From Gordonia alkaliphila (GTDB lineage: Bacteria > Actinomycetota > Actinomycetes > Mycobacteriales > Mycobacteriaceae), in NCBI RefSeq assembly GCF_023017165.1, contig NZ_JALKBW010000001.1, positions 2,976,001-3,040,000 on the forward strand: a stretch of 64,000 bases of DNA, read 5' to 3'. The position numbers and the translations under genes are program-made. Under the pieces are notes generated by a model, which was not told where the DNA came from, did not search any database, and worked only from the letters and a program-made list of their open reading frames with translations. Of the stretch, positions 54,421-64,000 are shown in pieces; the stretch's first letter is position 1; every line of letters starts with the position of its first letter.

Positions 54421-56289
54421 ATGGGAGTGCTCGATCGGGTGGATTCGCCGGCGGACCTGCGCGCGCTCAGCGCCGACGAGATGCTCGAACTCGCCACCGA
54501 GATCCGGGAATTCCTGATCGAGAAGGTGGCGGCGACCGGCGGTCACCTCGGGCCGAACCTCGGGGTGGTGGAGTTGACGCTCGCGCTGCACCGGGTCTTC
54601 GATTCGCCCACCGATCCGATCCTCTTCGACACCGGCCACCAGTGCTACGTTCACAAGATCGTCACCGGCCGCAAGGACGGTTTCGACACGCTGCGCCAGC
54701 GTGACGGCCTGACCGGCTACCAGGATCGGCGGGAGAGCCCGCACGACTGGATCGAGTCCTCGCACGCCTCGGCGGCACTCTCCAACGCGGACGGACTGTC
54801 CAAGGCCTTCGAATTGGCCGGCAGCGACCGCACGGTGGTCGCGGTGGTCGGCGACGGCGCCCTGACCGGCGGCATGTGCTGGGAGGCGTTGAACAACATC
54901 GCCGACGGCGATCGTCCGGTGGTGGTCGTGGTCAACGACAACGGTCGCTCCTACGCACCCACCATCGGCGGCCTCGCCAGCCACCTGTCCGGGCTGCGCC
55001 TGCAGCCGGGCTACGAGAAGTTCCTGGCCGGCGGCCGCACCATGCTGCAGAAGGCGCCGGTGGTCGGCACCGCCGCGTACGCCGTGCTGCACGGCCTCAA
55101 GAGCGGGGTCAAAGACCTCGTCGCGCCGCAGGCCATGTTCTCCGACCTCGGCATCAAGTACGTCGGACCGGTCGACGGTCACGATCAGGCGGCGCTGGAA
55201 GAAGCCTTCACCCAGGCCAAGGCCTTCGGCGGTCCGGTGATCGTGCACACGGTGACCCGCAAGGGCATGGGCTACGCCCCGGCCGAGAACGACGAAGCCG
55301 AGCAGATGCACGCCACCGGCAAGATGGATCCGCGTACCGGCGTGGCGCACGGCACCGCCGCCGAGGACTGGACGTCGGTGTTCTCCGCGGAACTGGTGCG
55401 GCAGGGCGAACTGCGGCCCGAGGTGGTCGCGATCACCGCCGCGATGCCCGGCCCCACCGGCCTGCGGGCGTTCGGCGAGACCCACCCGGAGCGGATGTTC
55501 GACGTCGGCATCGCCGAGCAGCACGGCATGGCCTCGGCCGCCGGGCTGGCACTGGGCGGCATGCACCCGGTGCTCGCCATCTACTCCACCTTCCTCAACC
55601 GTGCCTTCGATCAGCTGCTGATGGACGTGGCGCTCCTGAACCTCCCGGTGACCCTCGTGCTCGATCGGGCCGGTCTGACCGGCCCGGACGGGCCGAGCCA
55701 CCACGGCATGTGGGACCTGTCGCTGATGGCGATCGTGCCGGGCATGCGCGTGGCCGCGCCGCGCGATGCCGAGCGCGTCCGCGAAGAACTGGGCGAGGCG
55801 CTCGACGTCGCCGACGGTCCGACGGCAGTGCGGTTCTCCAAAGGCGCTGTGCCGCAAGAGATCCCCGCGCTTGAACGACTCCGCGACGGGGTCGACGTGC
55901 TCCATCGCTCGGCGACCGCCGACGTGCTCCTCGTCGCGGTCGGCGCCTTCGCCGGCCTGGGCGTTCAGGTGGCGGAGGAGCTCTCCGCGCAGGGCGTGGG
56001 CGTCACCGTCGTCGATCCGCGCTGGGTGCTTCCGGTGCCGGACTCCGTTGTGGAGCAGGCCCGCGGACACCGGTTGGTGGTGACGCTGGAAGACGGCGGC
56101 GTGCAGGGCGGAGTCGGCGCGACGATCGCGCGCACCCTTTCGGCGGCGCACGTCGACGTCCCGGTGCGTCTGCTGGGTGTGCCGCAGGAGTTCGCGACGC
56201 ACTCCACGCGCGACGAACTGCTCAACGACTTCGGTCTGACCGCCGAGGCGCTGGTGAAGACGATCAGCTCGGATCCGACGCTCGGCTGA
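54421..56289 (+). CDS. dxs: 1-deoxy-D-xylulose-5-phosphate synthase
   Basis: 622 residues. Thiamine diphosphate motif [31 protein letters not shown], though only the GDG and the NDN ends matter for metal binding; transketolase-like second domain with [18 protein letters not shown] and [15 protein letters not shown]. It joins pyruvate and glyceraldehyde 3-phosphate in the first step of the MEP isoprenoid pathway, which supplies menaquinone, carotenoids and polyprenyl carriers. ATG 54421 follows AGGAGG. It matches Rv2682c and its end overlaps rnd by 26 bases. Confidence 0.97.
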   Translation: MGVLDRVDSPADLRALSADEMLELATEIREFLIEKVAATGGHLGPNLGVVELTLALHRVFDSPTDPILFDTGHQCYVHKIVTGRKDGFDTLRQRDGLTGYQDRRESPHDWIESSHASAALSNADGLSKAFELAGSDRTVVAVVGDGALTGGMCWEALNNIADGDRPVVVVVNDNGRSYAPTIGGLASHLSGLRLQPGYEKFLAGGRTMLQKAPVVGTAAYAVLHGLKSGVKDLVAPQAMFSDLGIKYVGPVDGHDQAALEEAFTQAKAFGGPVIVHTVTRKGMGYAPAENDEAEQMHATGKMDPRTGVAHGTAAEDWTSVFSAELVRQGELRPEVVAITAAMPGPTGLRAFGETHPERMFDVGIAEQHGMASAAGLALGGMHPVLAIYSTFLNRAFDQLLMDVALLNLPVTLVLDRAGLTGPDGPSHHGMWDLSLMAIVPGMRVAAPRDAERVREELGEALDVADGPTAVRFSKGAVPQEIPALERLRDGVDVLHRSATADVLLVAVGAFAGLGVQVAEELSAQGVGVTVVDPRWVLPVPDSVVEQARGHRLVVTLEDGGVQGGVGATIARTLSAAHVDVPVRLLGVPQEFATHSTRDELLNDFGLTAEALVKTISSDPTLG

Positions 56290-57523
56290 GCGCTTCGGCG
56301 ATCGGCTGGCCGGTGAGATCGCGCTGCCAGGGCCGCGCCCCGCGGCCGGCCAGCCAGGTGTCCACGTCGGCCACCTGATGCTGCGCCAGGCCCTGCCAGC
56401 ACAGCTCGCGCACCGTGTCCGGGGCCAGCATGTTCTCCATCGGGACCGCGGTGGTCTCGGCGAGTTCCTTCAACGCCGGCCGCACCTCGTGTGCGCGGCG
56501 CGCCGCGTCGGGATTGCGCTGCTCCCACCGGTTCAGCGGCGGGGGACCGGTGGCGGCCTGTTTGCGCGGGGGTAGATCGGCGTCGGACAGGGCGAGCGCG
56601 TCGGCGATGGCGCCCATCCACACCTTGGCCTGGCGGCGCTGGCGGGGACCGCCGAAGACCGGCAGCCTGGTGAGCGCGGCCTCGGTGGTCGGGGCAGCGG
56701 TGGCGGCGGTGATGATCGCCGAATCCGGCAGGACCCGGCCCGGCGCCACATCGCGGCGGGCGGCCACCTGCTCGCGGGCCGTCCACAGCGACCGCACGAT
56801 GGCGAGCTGGCGCGAAGTCCGCAGGGTGTGCAGGTTGGAAGTACGACGCCAGCGGTCCGTCCGCGGCGGCGCCGCTGGCTTCACCAGCTCGTAGGCGAAC
56901 TCCTGGGCGGCCCAGTCCAGCCGCCCGGCGTCGTCGAGGGCGGTGGTCATCGCATCGCGCAGCTCCACCAGGACTTCCACGTCGAGCGCGGCGTAGTTGA
57001 GCCACTCGTCGGGCAGCGGGCGGTGCGACCAGTCCGCGGCACCGTGGCCCTTGGCCAGGCCGAGCTGCAGGAACTCGGCCACCATCGCGGCCAGGTTCAC
57101 CTTGGGCAGGTTCAGCAGACGGCCGGCGAGTTCGGTGTCGAACAGCGTGGCGCAGCGGAAGTTCAGTTCGGTGAGGCAGGGCAGGTCTTGGTCGGCGGCG
57201 TGCAGGATCCACTCCGGGCCGTCGAGCACCTCGACGAGCGGTGCCAACGCCTCGGGATGCTCGATCGGGTCGATCAGGAAGCTGCCCGCACCGGTCCGGC
57301 GCACCTGGATCAGGTAGGCGCGCTGCGAGTAGCGGTAGCCGCTGGCGCGTTCGGTGTCGAGGGCGATCGGGCCGGTGCCGGAATCGAGGAGTTCGGCGGC
57401 GCGCTCGAACTGCTCGGGGGTGCTCAGCAGGTCGGGAACACCGTCGGCGGGTGCCAACAGCGGCCGGATCGGGTTCTGCGCCTCGTCGATCTGCCCGGGG
57501 TCGGGGTTCCCCGCCTCGCTCAC
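56264..57523 (-). CDS. rnd: Ribonuclease D (HRDC domain)
   Basis: 419 residues from GTG 57521-57523. The DEDDy exonuclease residues are seen in [20 protein letters not shown] and [17 protein letters not shown]. The C-terminal half contains an HRDC domain. RNase D trims tRNA and other RNA 3' ends. It matches Rv2681. The start overlaps the DUF3000 stop as GTGA, and the stop lies inside the end of dxs. Confidence 0.93.
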   Translation of the reverse strand: MSEAGNPDPGQIDEAQNPIRPLLAPADGVPDLLSTPEQFERAAELLDSGTGPIALDTERASGYRYSQRAYLIQVRRTGAGSFLIDPIEHPEALAPLVEVLDGPEWILHAADQDLPCLTELNFRCATLFDTELAGRLLNLPKVNLAAMVAEFLQLGLAKGHGAADWSHRPLPDEWLNYAALDVEVLVELRDAMTTALDDAGRLDWAAQEFAYELVKPAAPPRTDRWRRTSNLHTLRTSRQLAIVRSLWTAREQVAARRDVAPGRVLPDSAIITAATAAPTTEAALTRLPVFGGPRQRRQAKVWMGAIADALALSDADLPPRKQAATGPPPLNRWEQRNPDAARRAHEVRPALKELAETTAVPMENMLAPDTVRELCWQGLAQHQVADVDTWLAGRGARPWQRDLTGQPIAEALSRASDPS

Positions 57524-58164
57524 TGGCCGACCGGCCGTCCGAGGGTGGCCACGCCGGTGGGCGGCAGGCCGGCGGCGCTGGCCAGGACCTCGCAGAAGGC
57601 TTCCAGGTGTCCGGCCAGGGCGGGGCTGCTCGCGGTCCACGAGGCACGGAGTTCGAGTTGATGCGCGCGCGGCGGGCCGGCGATGTCGCCGTACCGGACC
57701 GAGGTGGTGGCGGTGACGGTGCCGCCGAGCGCCAGGACGGCCGGGGATTCGCTGCCGAGCAGCACTGCCGATTCGGTGTCGCCGGTGGGGACGCCGAGCG
57801 CCTCGGTGAGCCATTCCCAGGCCACCTCCGGCAGCAGCGGGTCGTTGGCGAGGTCGGCTTCCACTTCGGCCTGAATGAAGGCGACCATCCGGAAGGTGCC
57901 GTTCCACGCTTCCTGTCCGGCCGGGTCGTACAACAGCACGAGGCGACCGAACGCGCTGCCCGCCGAGTCGGCGGCCCCCGACCCCTCGCCCACGTCCGGC
58001 GGCGCCACCTCGACGCCGAGGGCGTAACTGTAGGGTGCCAGTCGCTGCGGCGGACGGATGGAACCGACCTCTATCTCCGGCCGCACCACGGCCTCGTCCA
58101 AGGACGCGACGGCGCGGGTGAAGTCGACCGGTTCGGGCTGTGCTCCTGTTGTCACACGCGTCAC
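57520..58164 (-). CDS. DUF3000 domain-containing protein
   Basis: 214 residues from GTG 58162-58164, with GAGG six bases upstream; GTG 58155 is an alternative. Conserved pattern [35 protein letters not shown] and QLELRASWT. It matches Rv2680. Function unknown, but its coupling to rnd is conserved in actinobacteria and suggests an RNA-linked role. It is divergent from hemE. Confidence 0.88.
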   Translation of the reverse strand: MTRVTTGAQPEPVDFTRAVASLDEAVVRPEIEVGSIRPPQRLAPYSYALGVEVAPPDVGEGSGAADSAGSAFGRLVLLYDPAGQEAWNGTFRMVAFIQAEVEADLANDPLLPEVAWEWLTEALGVPTGDTESAVLLGSESPAVLALGGTVTATTSVRYGDIAGPPRAHQLELRASWTASSPALAGHLEAFCEVLASAAGLPPTGVATLGRPVGQ

Positions 58165-58275
58165 GGTAAGCCTCGCGATGGCGTTGTGCCCGGAGGCGCG
58201 CCGCTGACGGATGTGCCCGGTGTGGGCGCCGTCACCGGTTCTGCGGTGCTCCGCAGACATGGCACAGTGGACCCC

Positions 58276-59340
58276 ATGAGTCAGGTGCAGAGGATGCGAC
58301 GGTCCGGGGACGCCATGCCGTTGATTGCGGCCGCGAACGGGCAAGATCCGGCGCGACGGCCGGTGTGGTTCATGCGACAGGCGGGGCGTTCACTGCCCGA
58401 ATACCGGGCGATCCGGGCCAATCGCGGCATGTTGGAGTCGTGCTTCGACGCGGAATTGGTGTGCGAGATCACCATGCAGCCGGTCCGCAGGCACGACACG
58501 GATGCGGCGATCCTGTTCTCCGACATCGTGGTGCCGCTGCGGGCGGCCGGAGTGGACCTCGACATCGTGGCCGGCACCGGCCCGGTGATCGCCGATCCGG
58601 TGCGCACCGCCGCCGATGTGGCGGCGCTGCCGCGACTGGAGGCCGAGGAGGTCGGCGCGGTCACCACCGCGATCGGGCTGATCCTCGACGAACTGCCCGC
58701 GGAGAAGGCGCTGATCGGTTTCGCCGGTGCACCCTTCACCTTGGCGTCGTACCTCATCGAGGGCGGACCGAGCCGCACCTACGAGCGCACCAAGACGATG
58801 ATGCGGGCCGATCCGGAGCTGTGGAACCAGCTGATGGGCAAGATCGCGGACGTCACCATCGCCTTCCTGCGCGCCCAGCTCGACGCCGGCGTCGATGCGG
58901 TGCAGCTGTTCGACTCCTGGGCGGGCACCCTGTCGGAGGCCGACTACCTCACCTATGTGGCGCCGCATTCGGCGCGCGTGCTGGCCGAGGTGGCCGACTA
59001 CGGCGTGCCGCGCATCCACTTCGGTGTGGGCACCGGCGAGCTGCTGTCCGCCATGACCGACGTCGGTGCCGACGTGATCGGCGTGGACTGGCGGGTGCCG
59101 CTGGATGTGGCTGCCGCCCGCGTCGGACCCGGCGTGGCCATCCAGGGGAACCTGGATCCGACGGTCCTGATGGCCGGGGACGCGGTCCTCGAACGCGAAC
59201 TGCGCCGCATCATCGGCGAGGGTGAGCGCGCGGTGGCCGCGGGCGCCCGCGGCCACATCCTCAATCTCGGGCACGGCGTGATGCCGGGCACCGACGCGGA
59301 CGCGATCACCCGCGCAGTCGAGCTGATCCACACCTTGTGA
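58276..59340 (+). CDS. hemE: Uroporphyrinogen decarboxylase
   Basis: 354 residues from ATG 58276. The substrate loop [17 protein letters not shown] is diagnostic, with FSDIVVPL and [13 protein letters not shown]. It converts uroporphyrinogen III to coproporphyrinogen III. The start has no ribosome-binding site. The stop overlaps the hemY start as GTGA. With hemY and hemQ it forms the coproporphyrin-dependent heme branch. It matches Rv2678c. Confidence 0.97.
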   Translation: MSQVQRMRRSGDAMPLIAAANGQDPARRPVWFMRQAGRSLPEYRAIRANRGMLESCFDAELVCEITMQPVRRHDTDAAILFSDIVVPLRAAGVDLDIVAGTGPVIADPVRTAADVAALPRLEAEEVGAVTTAIGLILDELPAEKALIGFAGAPFTLASYLIEGGPSRTYERTKTMMRADPELWNQLMGKIADVTIAFLRAQLDAGVDAVQLFDSWAGTLSEADYLTYVAPHSARVLAEVADYGVPRIHFGVGTGELLSAMTDVGADVIGVDWRVPLDVAAARVGPGVAIQGNLDPTVLMAGDAVLERELRRIIGEGERAVAAGARGHILNLGHGVMPGTDADAITRAVELIHTL

Positions 59341-60713
59341 GCGTGCGCGTCGCGGTGGTCGGCGGCGGGGTCTCCGGACTCACCGCGGCCTACGCGCTGC
59401 GCCGTGCGCTCGGCGCGGAAGCGCTGGTGGAGGTCTTCGAGGCCACCGACCGGCTGGGCGGGCTGCTGCACACCCCGCTGATCGGCGGCCTGCCCGTCGA
59501 CGTCGGGGCCGAAGCGTTCATCGTCCGGCGTCCGGAGGCGTCCGCGCTGGTCGCCGAACTCGGTTTGGCCGAGCACGTGTGTGCGCCGGGGCCGCTGCGT
59601 CCGGCGCTGTGGTCCGGCGATGGACTGCACCCGTTGCCGACGCCCGCGGTGATGGGCATCCCGACCGGACCCGGGTCGCTCGGCGACCTGGTCGACGAGC
59701 GGGTACGCGCGACGATCACGGACGAGGCCCTGCGCGACTGGAGCTGGGATCCCGGTACGCCGATCTCGGTCGGCGCCCTGGTGCGCGACCGGTTCGGCGA
59801 CGAGGTGGTGGCGCGCAGCGTCGACCCGATGCTCGGCGGCGTGTATTCGGCGCGGGCCGATCAACTCGGATTGGTCGAGACCATTCCTGGGCTGGCCCGG
59901 GCACTGGATGCCGGGGCACCGTCGCTCACCGCGGCTGTCACCGGACTCAGCGTCGCCGCCGCACAGAACTCCGGACCGGTCTTCGGCGCGCTGCGGGGCG
60001 GCTACCGAACCCTGGTCGAGGCTCTCCGCGCTGCGTCCGGGGCGCTGGTGCGTATCGGCGCCCGGGTGGTGGCGATCGACGCCGACGGTCCCGGCTACAC
60101 GGTGACCGACGCCGACGGCGCGGCCGCGTCCTATGACGCGGTGATCGTCGCCGTGCCGCCGTGGCAGGCCGGACCGATGCTGACCTCGGTGGCCGCGGAC
60201 GCCGCTGCTGCCCTGAGCGCGGTGCAGGCGGCCGGCTCGGCGGTGGTGGCCTGCGTGCTGGCGCCCGGCGCCGTGCTGCCGGACCATTCGGGGGTCCTGG
60301 TGGCCACCGATGCGGATCTGGCGATGAAGGCGGTGACGCTGTCGACGCAGAAGTGGCCGCACCTGGCGGAGGCCGGGCCGCCGGTGCTGCGCGTGTCGTT
60401 CGGACGGCTGGGGGAGCCGGTGACGATGACCGACGATCTACTGGTCGCGGCGGCACTCGCCGATCTCGAGCGGGTCTTCGCCGCGGCCGGGCTGCCGGCG
60501 CCGGTCCCGGAGTCGGTGGCCGTGCAGCGGTGGCCCACCGGGCTGCCGCACTTCGCCCCCGGTCACCTGGCAGCGATGGCGACCGCCCTCGATCAGCTGC
60601 CCGTGGGCGTGGCCCTCGCCGGGGCCGCCGTCGACGGAGTAGGTGTTCCGGCCTGTATCGGGGCCGCACGTCGCGCCGCCGGCCGCATCGTCGCGGGCCT
60701 GACCGAAGGCTAG
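59337..60713 (+). CDS. hemY: Coproporphyrinogen III oxidase, FAD-dependent (HemY/CgoX)
   Basis: 458 residues from GTG 59337. Dinucleotide-binding motif [15 protein letters not shown] and the second FAD contact [13 protein letters not shown] are present. Because the decarboxylase HemQ is encoded downstream, the enzyme most likely oxidises coproporphyrinogen III to coproporphyrin III, not protoporphyrinogen. It matches Rv2677c. The stop codon TAG (60711-60713) overlaps the ancestral stop of the inserted DUF222/HNH copy, whose altered frame runs 276 bases antisense into hemY. Confidence 0.95.
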   Translation: MSVRVAVVGGGVSGLTAAYALRRALGAEALVEVFEATDRLGGLLHTPLIGGLPVDVGAEAFIVRRPEASALVAELGLAEHVCAPGPLRPALWSGDGLHPLPTPAVMGIPTGPGSLGDLVDERVRATITDEALRDWSWDPGTPISVGALVRDRFGDEVVARSVDPMLGGVYSARADQLGLVETIPGLARALDAGAPSLTAAVTGLSVAAAQNSGPVFGALRGGYRTLVEALRAASGALVRIGARVVAIDADGPGYTVTDADGAAASYDAVIVAVPPWQAGPMLTSVAADAAAALSAVQAAGSAVVACVLAPGAVLPDHSGVLVATDADLAMKAVTLSTQKWPHLAEAGPPVLRVSFGRLGEPVTMTDDLLVAAALADLERVFAAAGLPAPVPESVAVQRWPTGLPHFAPGHLAAMATALDQLPVGVALAGAAVDGVGVPACIGAARRAAGRIVAGLTEG

Positions 60714-62273
60714 AACGGCGGCTCGCCCGCAGCCTGCTGTGCCTCGTACGGTCCCGCCGGGGGTGGTCACGCTGGAGTGGTAGCGCCCTTCGTCGTCGAT
60801 CCAGAGCTCGTCGAGGAAGCCGGTCAGATGGGTTTTCATCAGATGATGGAAGCGGCACTTGGGCAATAGGTTGCAAACGCACGTGGGTCCGCCCTGGGAT
60901 GGGCAGATGTTGTCGTACTCGGCGACGTGGTCGAGATCGCAGGCGAAGGCGGCCCGTTCGCAGCCGGGGATCGAGCAGGTGCCCCAGAGGAAGCGTGCGA
61001 CGAGGTCGGTGAGCAGATTCGGGCGATACGGGTCGCTCGGGAGCGCGGTTTTCGCGATCAGGAAGCGGGGCGGGGACTCGCCGTCGGTTGCCTCGGCGTC
61101 GGATCCGGCCGCGGATTCGCTTGCGGCCGTAGCATTTTCGTCCTTTTCCGGGTCGGGGCGTGGGTCATCGGCCCGGCACTCGTCCGGGCTGTCGGGGCGG
61201 GGTCCTTTTCGGTGGACCGCCGCCTCGTCGAGGTCGTCGCCTTCCCGCTCCGGGTTGGGTTCGAGGAGGTCGTTCAGGTCGTGCTGGTGGATCACGGCGT
61301 CGTCGCGCTCGGCGATCTGTCGGACGTGGTCGCCGGAGATCGGTCCGTAGCCGTCGAGATAGCCGCACTGATCGCCGCCCTGGAGCGTAGTCGCGTCGCA
61401 GAGGACGTGTACGACGATCCGCGCCGCCCGGGCGTCGAGGTGCACGTCGCTGATCTGGGCGGTGCAGCCGTCGCTTTCGCACCGACAGGTGAACGGAGCG
61501 TGTTGCAGGAGTGCGATGGCGGCGTCGGAGCGGGCTTGCGCTTTGGTGCGGGGATCGTCGGGGCAGAGGCCGGCGATCACGGCGTCGAGCATTTGCCGGA
61601 CGAGGCGGACGTCTTCGGCGGTGGCGGTGATGGAGATCTGTGCCATGCCGCTGTCGAGGGCCTGGAACCCGACGTTCCGAGACGCCTTCGCGCGGTCGCG
61701 GTCGAGCTTCTCGGCGTCGGGGTCGTATTCGGCGACGAGTCGGCGGGCCATGTGGCCGGTTTTGGTGATCGACATCGACGACACCCCGCCCCGCAGCCCC
61801 ATGATCTGGAGAGCCAAGGTCTGGTCGATGAGCGCCATGGTCTCGTCGTTCTGGACCAGTTGGGTTTCGGCGACGATCCGATGGAACCGGGCCCGGTCGA
61901 TCAGCCCGAGCCGCATGGTCGAGAACACCGCGGGCAGGCGATCGCGGGCGCACACGGCGTCGTCGAGCAACGACCGCGCGAAGTGATCGGTGCTGTCCAG
62001 GCTCATCTGGAGTTCCAGGGCGGTCTGAGCTTCCAGGTCCAAGACGGACCGCTGGGTCATCGCCACGTTCTTACTGACCGCCTGGACGTGGTCGAACATC
62101 GACAGCGCGAACTGGAACAGCCGCCAATCGAGGTAGCAGTGCCCGTTCTTGATCGAGTGCACGGCCTCGGCGAGGTCGCCGGTCGAGAGCTCGGAGAGGG
62201 AAACGCTGGACGAGGGCATGCCGACGGCAGCCAAGTCCGCCTTCGGCCAGGCGGAAGCGGCGAGCTTCGTCAT
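60438..62273 (-). CDS. DUF222 and HNH endonuclease domain protein, copy 2, with deleted and frameshifted C-terminus
   Basis: 611 residues from ATG 62271-62273, preceded by GGGGAGGTGAG. The first 520 residues are nearly identical to copy 1 (DUF222, acidic linker, HNH domain). The linker differs. After VTTPGG about 250 bp present in copy 1 are missing and the frame shifts. The remaining original end, still readable as GAGCCGCCGTTCTAG in DNA, is passed in another frame. The last 90 or so residues are antisense hemY and are not conserved protein. The HNH core is intact, so activity may persist; it may equally be a decaying copy. Confidence 0.8.
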   Translation of the reverse strand: MTKLAASAWPKADLAAVGMPSSSVSLSELSTGDLAEAVHSIKNGHCYLDWRLFQFALSMFDHVQAVSKNVAMTQRSVLDLEAQTALELQMSLDSTDHFARSLLDDAVCARDRLPAVFSTMRLGLIDRARFHRIVAETQLVQNDETMALIDQTLALQIMGLRGGVSSMSITKTGHMARRLVAEYDPDAEKLDRDRAKASRNVGFQALDSGMAQISITATAEDVRLVRQMLDAVIAGLCPDDPRTKAQARSDAAIALLQHAPFTCRCESDGCTAQISDVHLDARAARIVVHVLCDATTLQGGDQCGYLDGYGPISGDHVRQIAERDDAVIHQHDLNDLLEPNPEREGDDLDEAAVHRKGPRPDSPDECRADDPRPDPEKDENATAASESAAGSDAEATDGESPPRFLIAKTALPSDPYRPNLLTDLVARFLWGTCSIPGCERAAFACDLDHVAEYDNICPSQGGPTCVCNLLPKCRFHHLMKTHLTGFLDELWIDDEGRYHSSVTTPGGTVRGTAGCGRAAVLAFGQARDDAAGGATCGPDTGRNTYSVDGGPGEGHAHGQLIEGGRHRCQVTGGEVRQPGGPPLHGHRLRDRRRQPGRGEDPLEIGECRRDQ

Positions 62274-62294
62274 GCCTACTCACCTCCCCGAGCG

Positions 62295-62328
62295 AGCCAG
62301 CCACACCGATCGATCTGGTGTGCTAACT
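62295..62328 (-). promoter_or_regulatory. Conserved leader hairpin before DUF222/HNH copy 2
   Basis: The same stem as before copy 1: AGTTAGCACAC (62328-62318) with GTGTGGCTGGCT (62306-62295). One pair has become a G-U wobble. It lies just before the Shine-Dalgarno sequence. Confidence 0.45.
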
Positions 62329-62346
62329 CCACGTTACGCCGATCTA

Positions 62347-62367
62347 ACTATAAGAACAAGCGTTCGA
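62347..62367 (-). promoter_or_regulatory. LexA-like box and -10 element upstream of DUF222/HNH copy 2
   Basis: On the minus strand TCGAACGCTTGTTCTT (62367-62352) matches the SOS box at 10 of 12 arm positions, with a perfect left arm. It abuts TATAGT (62352-62347), a good -10 element, so a bound repressor would block the promoter. Confidence 0.65.
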
Positions 62368-62512
62368 AATAATATACTTCCAGGAATTTTCGGTGCTGGT
62401 TCCGGGGCGCTGACCAGTGTCTTCGTGTCGCTGGTCGATCTGGTTCCGCGAGTGGGGAAGGTCGACTTACCTGGTGACGAGTGCGGGACGGGGCAGTGGC
62501 ACTATGGGGGGC

Positions 62513-63208
62513 ATGGCTCGCTTGGACTACACCGAACTCAACGCCACTGTCCGCTACCTGATGTTCTCGGTCTTCCGCGTCCGCGCGGGAGAACTGGGCG
62601 ACGACCGCGCCGCAGCGATCGCCGATCTCGACCGCTTCCTGGCCGGGCTCGAAGAGTCTGGCGTCGTGGTCCGCGGTGTCTACGACGTCGCCGGCATGCG
62701 CGGCGACGCCGACTTCATGTTCTGGTGGCACGCCGAGACCATCGAGCAGCTGCAGGCCGCGTACAGCGACTTCCGGCGGACCACCGTGCTGGGCCGCGCC
62801 AGCGATCCCTTCTGGAGCGGCGCTGCGCTGCACCGCCCGGCGGAGTTCAACAAGAGCCACATCCCGGCTTTCCTCGCCGGTGAGGCCGCGGGCGACTACA
62901 TCTGCGTCTACCCGTTCGTGCGGTCGTTCGAGTGGTACCTGCTGCCCGACGACGAGCGCCGCAAGATGCTCGCCGACCACGGTAAGGCCGCCCGCGACTA
63001 CAAGGACGTGCGCGCCAACACGGTGCCCGCGTTCGCGCTCGGCGACTACGAGTGGCTGCTGGCCTTCGAGGCGCCCGAACTGCACCGCATCGTCGACCTG
63101 ATGCGCGATCTGCGCGCCACCGAGGCCCGCTACCACGTGCGCGTGGAGACCCCGTTCTTCACCGGTCCGCGCGTGGAGACCGCAGCGCTGGTCAACGCCC
63201 TGCCCTGA
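62513..63208 (+). CDS. hemQ: Coproheme decarboxylase HemQ (chlorite dismutase family)
   Basis: 231 residues from ATG 62513, preceded by GGGGGG. Family patterns: [41 protein letters not shown] and [20 protein letters not shown]. It decarboxylates coproheme to heme b, the last step of the coproporphyrin-dependent pathway. It matches Rv2676c. In this genome it is separated from hemE-hemY by the DUF222/HNH element and must use its own promoter. Confidence 0.95.
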   Translation: MARLDYTELNATVRYLMFSVFRVRAGELGDDRAAAIADLDRFLAGLEESGVVVRGVYDVAGMRGDADFMFWWHAETIEQLQAAYSDFRRTTVLGRASDPFWSGAALHRPAEFNKSHIPAFLAGEAAGDYICVYPFVRSFEWYLLPDDERRKMLADHGKAARDYKDVRANTVPAFALGDYEWLLAFEAPELHRIVDLMRDLRATEARYHVRVETPFFTGPRVETAALVNALP

Positions 63209-63212
63209 CGGC

Positions 63213-63641
63213 TCAGGCCTCGGCCTCGTCGAGCGTCAAGCTGATCGAGTTGATGCAGTAGCGCAGGTCGGTGGGGGTGGGGTAGCCCTCACCGGCGAAG
63301 ACGTGGCCGAGGTGGCTGTGGCAGGTAGCGCACAGGATCTCCGTGCGCTCCATGCCCAAGGTGTTGTCGCGGCGTTCGATCACCGCGTCGCCGGCCAGCG
63401 GCGTGAAGAACGACGGCCACCCGCACGACGACGCGAACTTGCTGTCCGAACGGAACAGCTCCGCACCGCACGCCCGGCAGCGGTAGACGCCCTCGGTGGT
63501 GGTGTCGGTGTATTCGCCGACGAACGGCGCCTCGGTGCCGGCCTGCCGCAGCACGCGGAACTCGGCGGCGCTCAAGCGTTCGCGCCAGTCGGCGTCGGTG
63601 AGGGCCTGGGGATCGGTGGGGTATTCCGGCGATGCGCTCAT
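63213..63641 (-). CDS. msrB: Peptide methionine-(R)-S-oxide reductase MsrB
   Basis: 142 residues from ATG 63639-63641. Zinc is bound by CRACG and CATCH. The conserved SCGWPSF and the catalytic cysteine in RYCINS are present. It repairs methionine R-sulfoxide in oxidised proteins. The GGAGGG sequence lies directly against the ATG, an unusually short spacing, so initiation may be inefficient or leaderless. It converges on hemQ with a 4-base gap and matches Rv2674. Confidence 0.95.
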   Translation of the reverse strand: MSASPEYPTDPQALTDADWRERLSAAEFRVLRQAGTEAPFVGEYTDTTTEGVYRCRACGAELFRSDSKFASSCGWPSFFTPLAGDAVIERRDNTLGMERTEILCATCHSHLGHVFAGEGYPTPTDLRYCINSISLTLDEAEA

Positions 63642-63683
63642 CCCTCCACGGTAGCGCGCATCGCACTGCGTTAGCTTGGGGGC

Positions 63684-64000
63684 ATGACCGCTACCGCCCA
63701 GAGCTATTTCACCCGGATCGACGACCACCGCTTCCTGCCGACCGAGCACGCCACCGGCGCCTGGCGCGAGGATGAACTGCACCTGGCGCCGGTGGCCGGC
63801 CTGGTGATCGACTTCCTGGAGCGCTGGCGCCTGGAGAACGCTCCGGCGCTGGTGTTCAGCCGGGTGTGCGTCGAGGTGCTCGGGCAGATCGCCCGCGCGG
63901 AGATCGAGATCGGCATCGAGGTGGTCCGGCCCGGTCGCACCATCGAGCTGGTCGAGGCGACCGCGGTGATCGGCGGCCGCACCACGCTGCGGGCCCGCGG
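63684..64000 (+). CDS. Thioesterase-like (hot-dog fold) protein, 5' part
   Basis: The first 105 codons are visible from ATG 63684, after TTGGGGGC; the gene runs off the window. It begins MTATAQSYFTRIDDHRF and contains FSRVCVEVLGQIARAEIEI and VVRPGRTIELVEATAV, the pattern of acyl-CoA thioesterase-like hot-dog proteins in actinobacteria. Substrate unknown. It is divergent from msrB, with 42 bases between the starts. Confidence 0.75.
   Translation, partial: MTATAQSYFTRIDDHRFLPTEHATGAWREDELHLAPVAGLVIDFLERWRLENAPALVFSRVCVEVLGQIARAEIEIGIEVVRPGRTIELVEATAVIGGRTTLRAR

Larger units (their letters stand above)
60708..62367 (-). repeat. Dispersed repeat unit, copy 2 (internally deleted)
   Basis: Matches the unit at 23173-25071 from the LexA-like box to TTCTAGCC after the original stop. 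It sits exactly at the end of hemY and separates hemY from hemQ, which are neighbours in M. tuberculosis. It is about 240 bp shorter than copy 1 because of the deletion near its 3' end. Confidence 0.8.

Overview
The window is high-GC actinobacterial chromosome with frequent GTG starts. Its gene order (hflX, lexA with a LysM gene, nrdR, a PAC2 protein, ideR, sigB, the DUF3039 and YihY genes, sigA, ppgK, suhB, cei, DUF4193, DUF3093, dut, DUF3710, OB-fold gene, ceoC/ceoB, APC permease, trmA-like, dxs, rnd, DUF3000, hemE, hemY, hemQ, msrB) follows, from memory, the Mycobacterium tuberculosis stretch Rv2725c to Rv2674. I infer a member of the Mycobacteriales, most likely Gordonia or a close relative; no marker RNA is present to prove the genus.

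Layout. 1-7 kb: 3' part of hflX, then a complete fructose phosphotransferase system (fruR-fruK-fruA-ptsH leftward, ptsI divergent). 7-13 kb: SOS repressor lexA with a divergent LysM/ChiZ-like gene, nrdR, hrpA, and a class III aminotransferase. 14-16 kb: peroxide defence (ahpC-ahpD, divergent oxyR). 16-22 kb: a DUF3516-type helicase coupled to a PAC2 protein, a lipoprotein, a DUF4192 protein, a F420-type oxidoreductase and a secreted protein. 23-25 kb: a DUF222/HNH (13E12-type) repeat gene. 25-31 kb: ideR, divergent acuC-pat (reversible protein acylation), sigB. 31-35 kb: conserved small proteins, YihY, an SF2 helicase. 35-39.6 kb: an acyl-CoA catabolic cluster (TetR, two SDRs, a phosphotransferase-like protein, acyl-CoA dehydrogenase). 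39.7-47.4 kb: sigA, ppgK, suhB, cei, DUF4193, DUF3093, dut, DUF3710, hydrolase, OB-fold protein. 47.4-49.6 kb: nsrR-hmp-membrane protein, a nitric oxide response operon. 49.7-54.4 kb: ceoB-ceoC (K+ RCK proteins), APC permease, RNA methyltransferase. 54.4-64 kb: dxs, rnd, DUF3000, hemE, hemY, a second DUF222/HNH copy inserted between hemY and hemQ, hemQ, msrB and the start of a thioesterase-like gene.

Most of the window is conserved core genome. The accessory signal is the pair of near-identical DUF222/HNH genes. Both carry a LexA-type box and a conserved leader hairpin. The second copy has lost about 250 bp near its 3' end and now reads out of frame into the antisense strand of hemY. Other points of interest are a probable CTG start overlapping a TGA stop in the helicase gene, an ECF-type promoter before sigB, a series of probable leaderless starts, a membrane protein translationally coupled to hmp, and an acetyltransferase whose synthetase part lacks the usual catalytic histidine motif. 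No rRNA, tRNA, CRISPR array, prophage or classical insertion sequence was seen.
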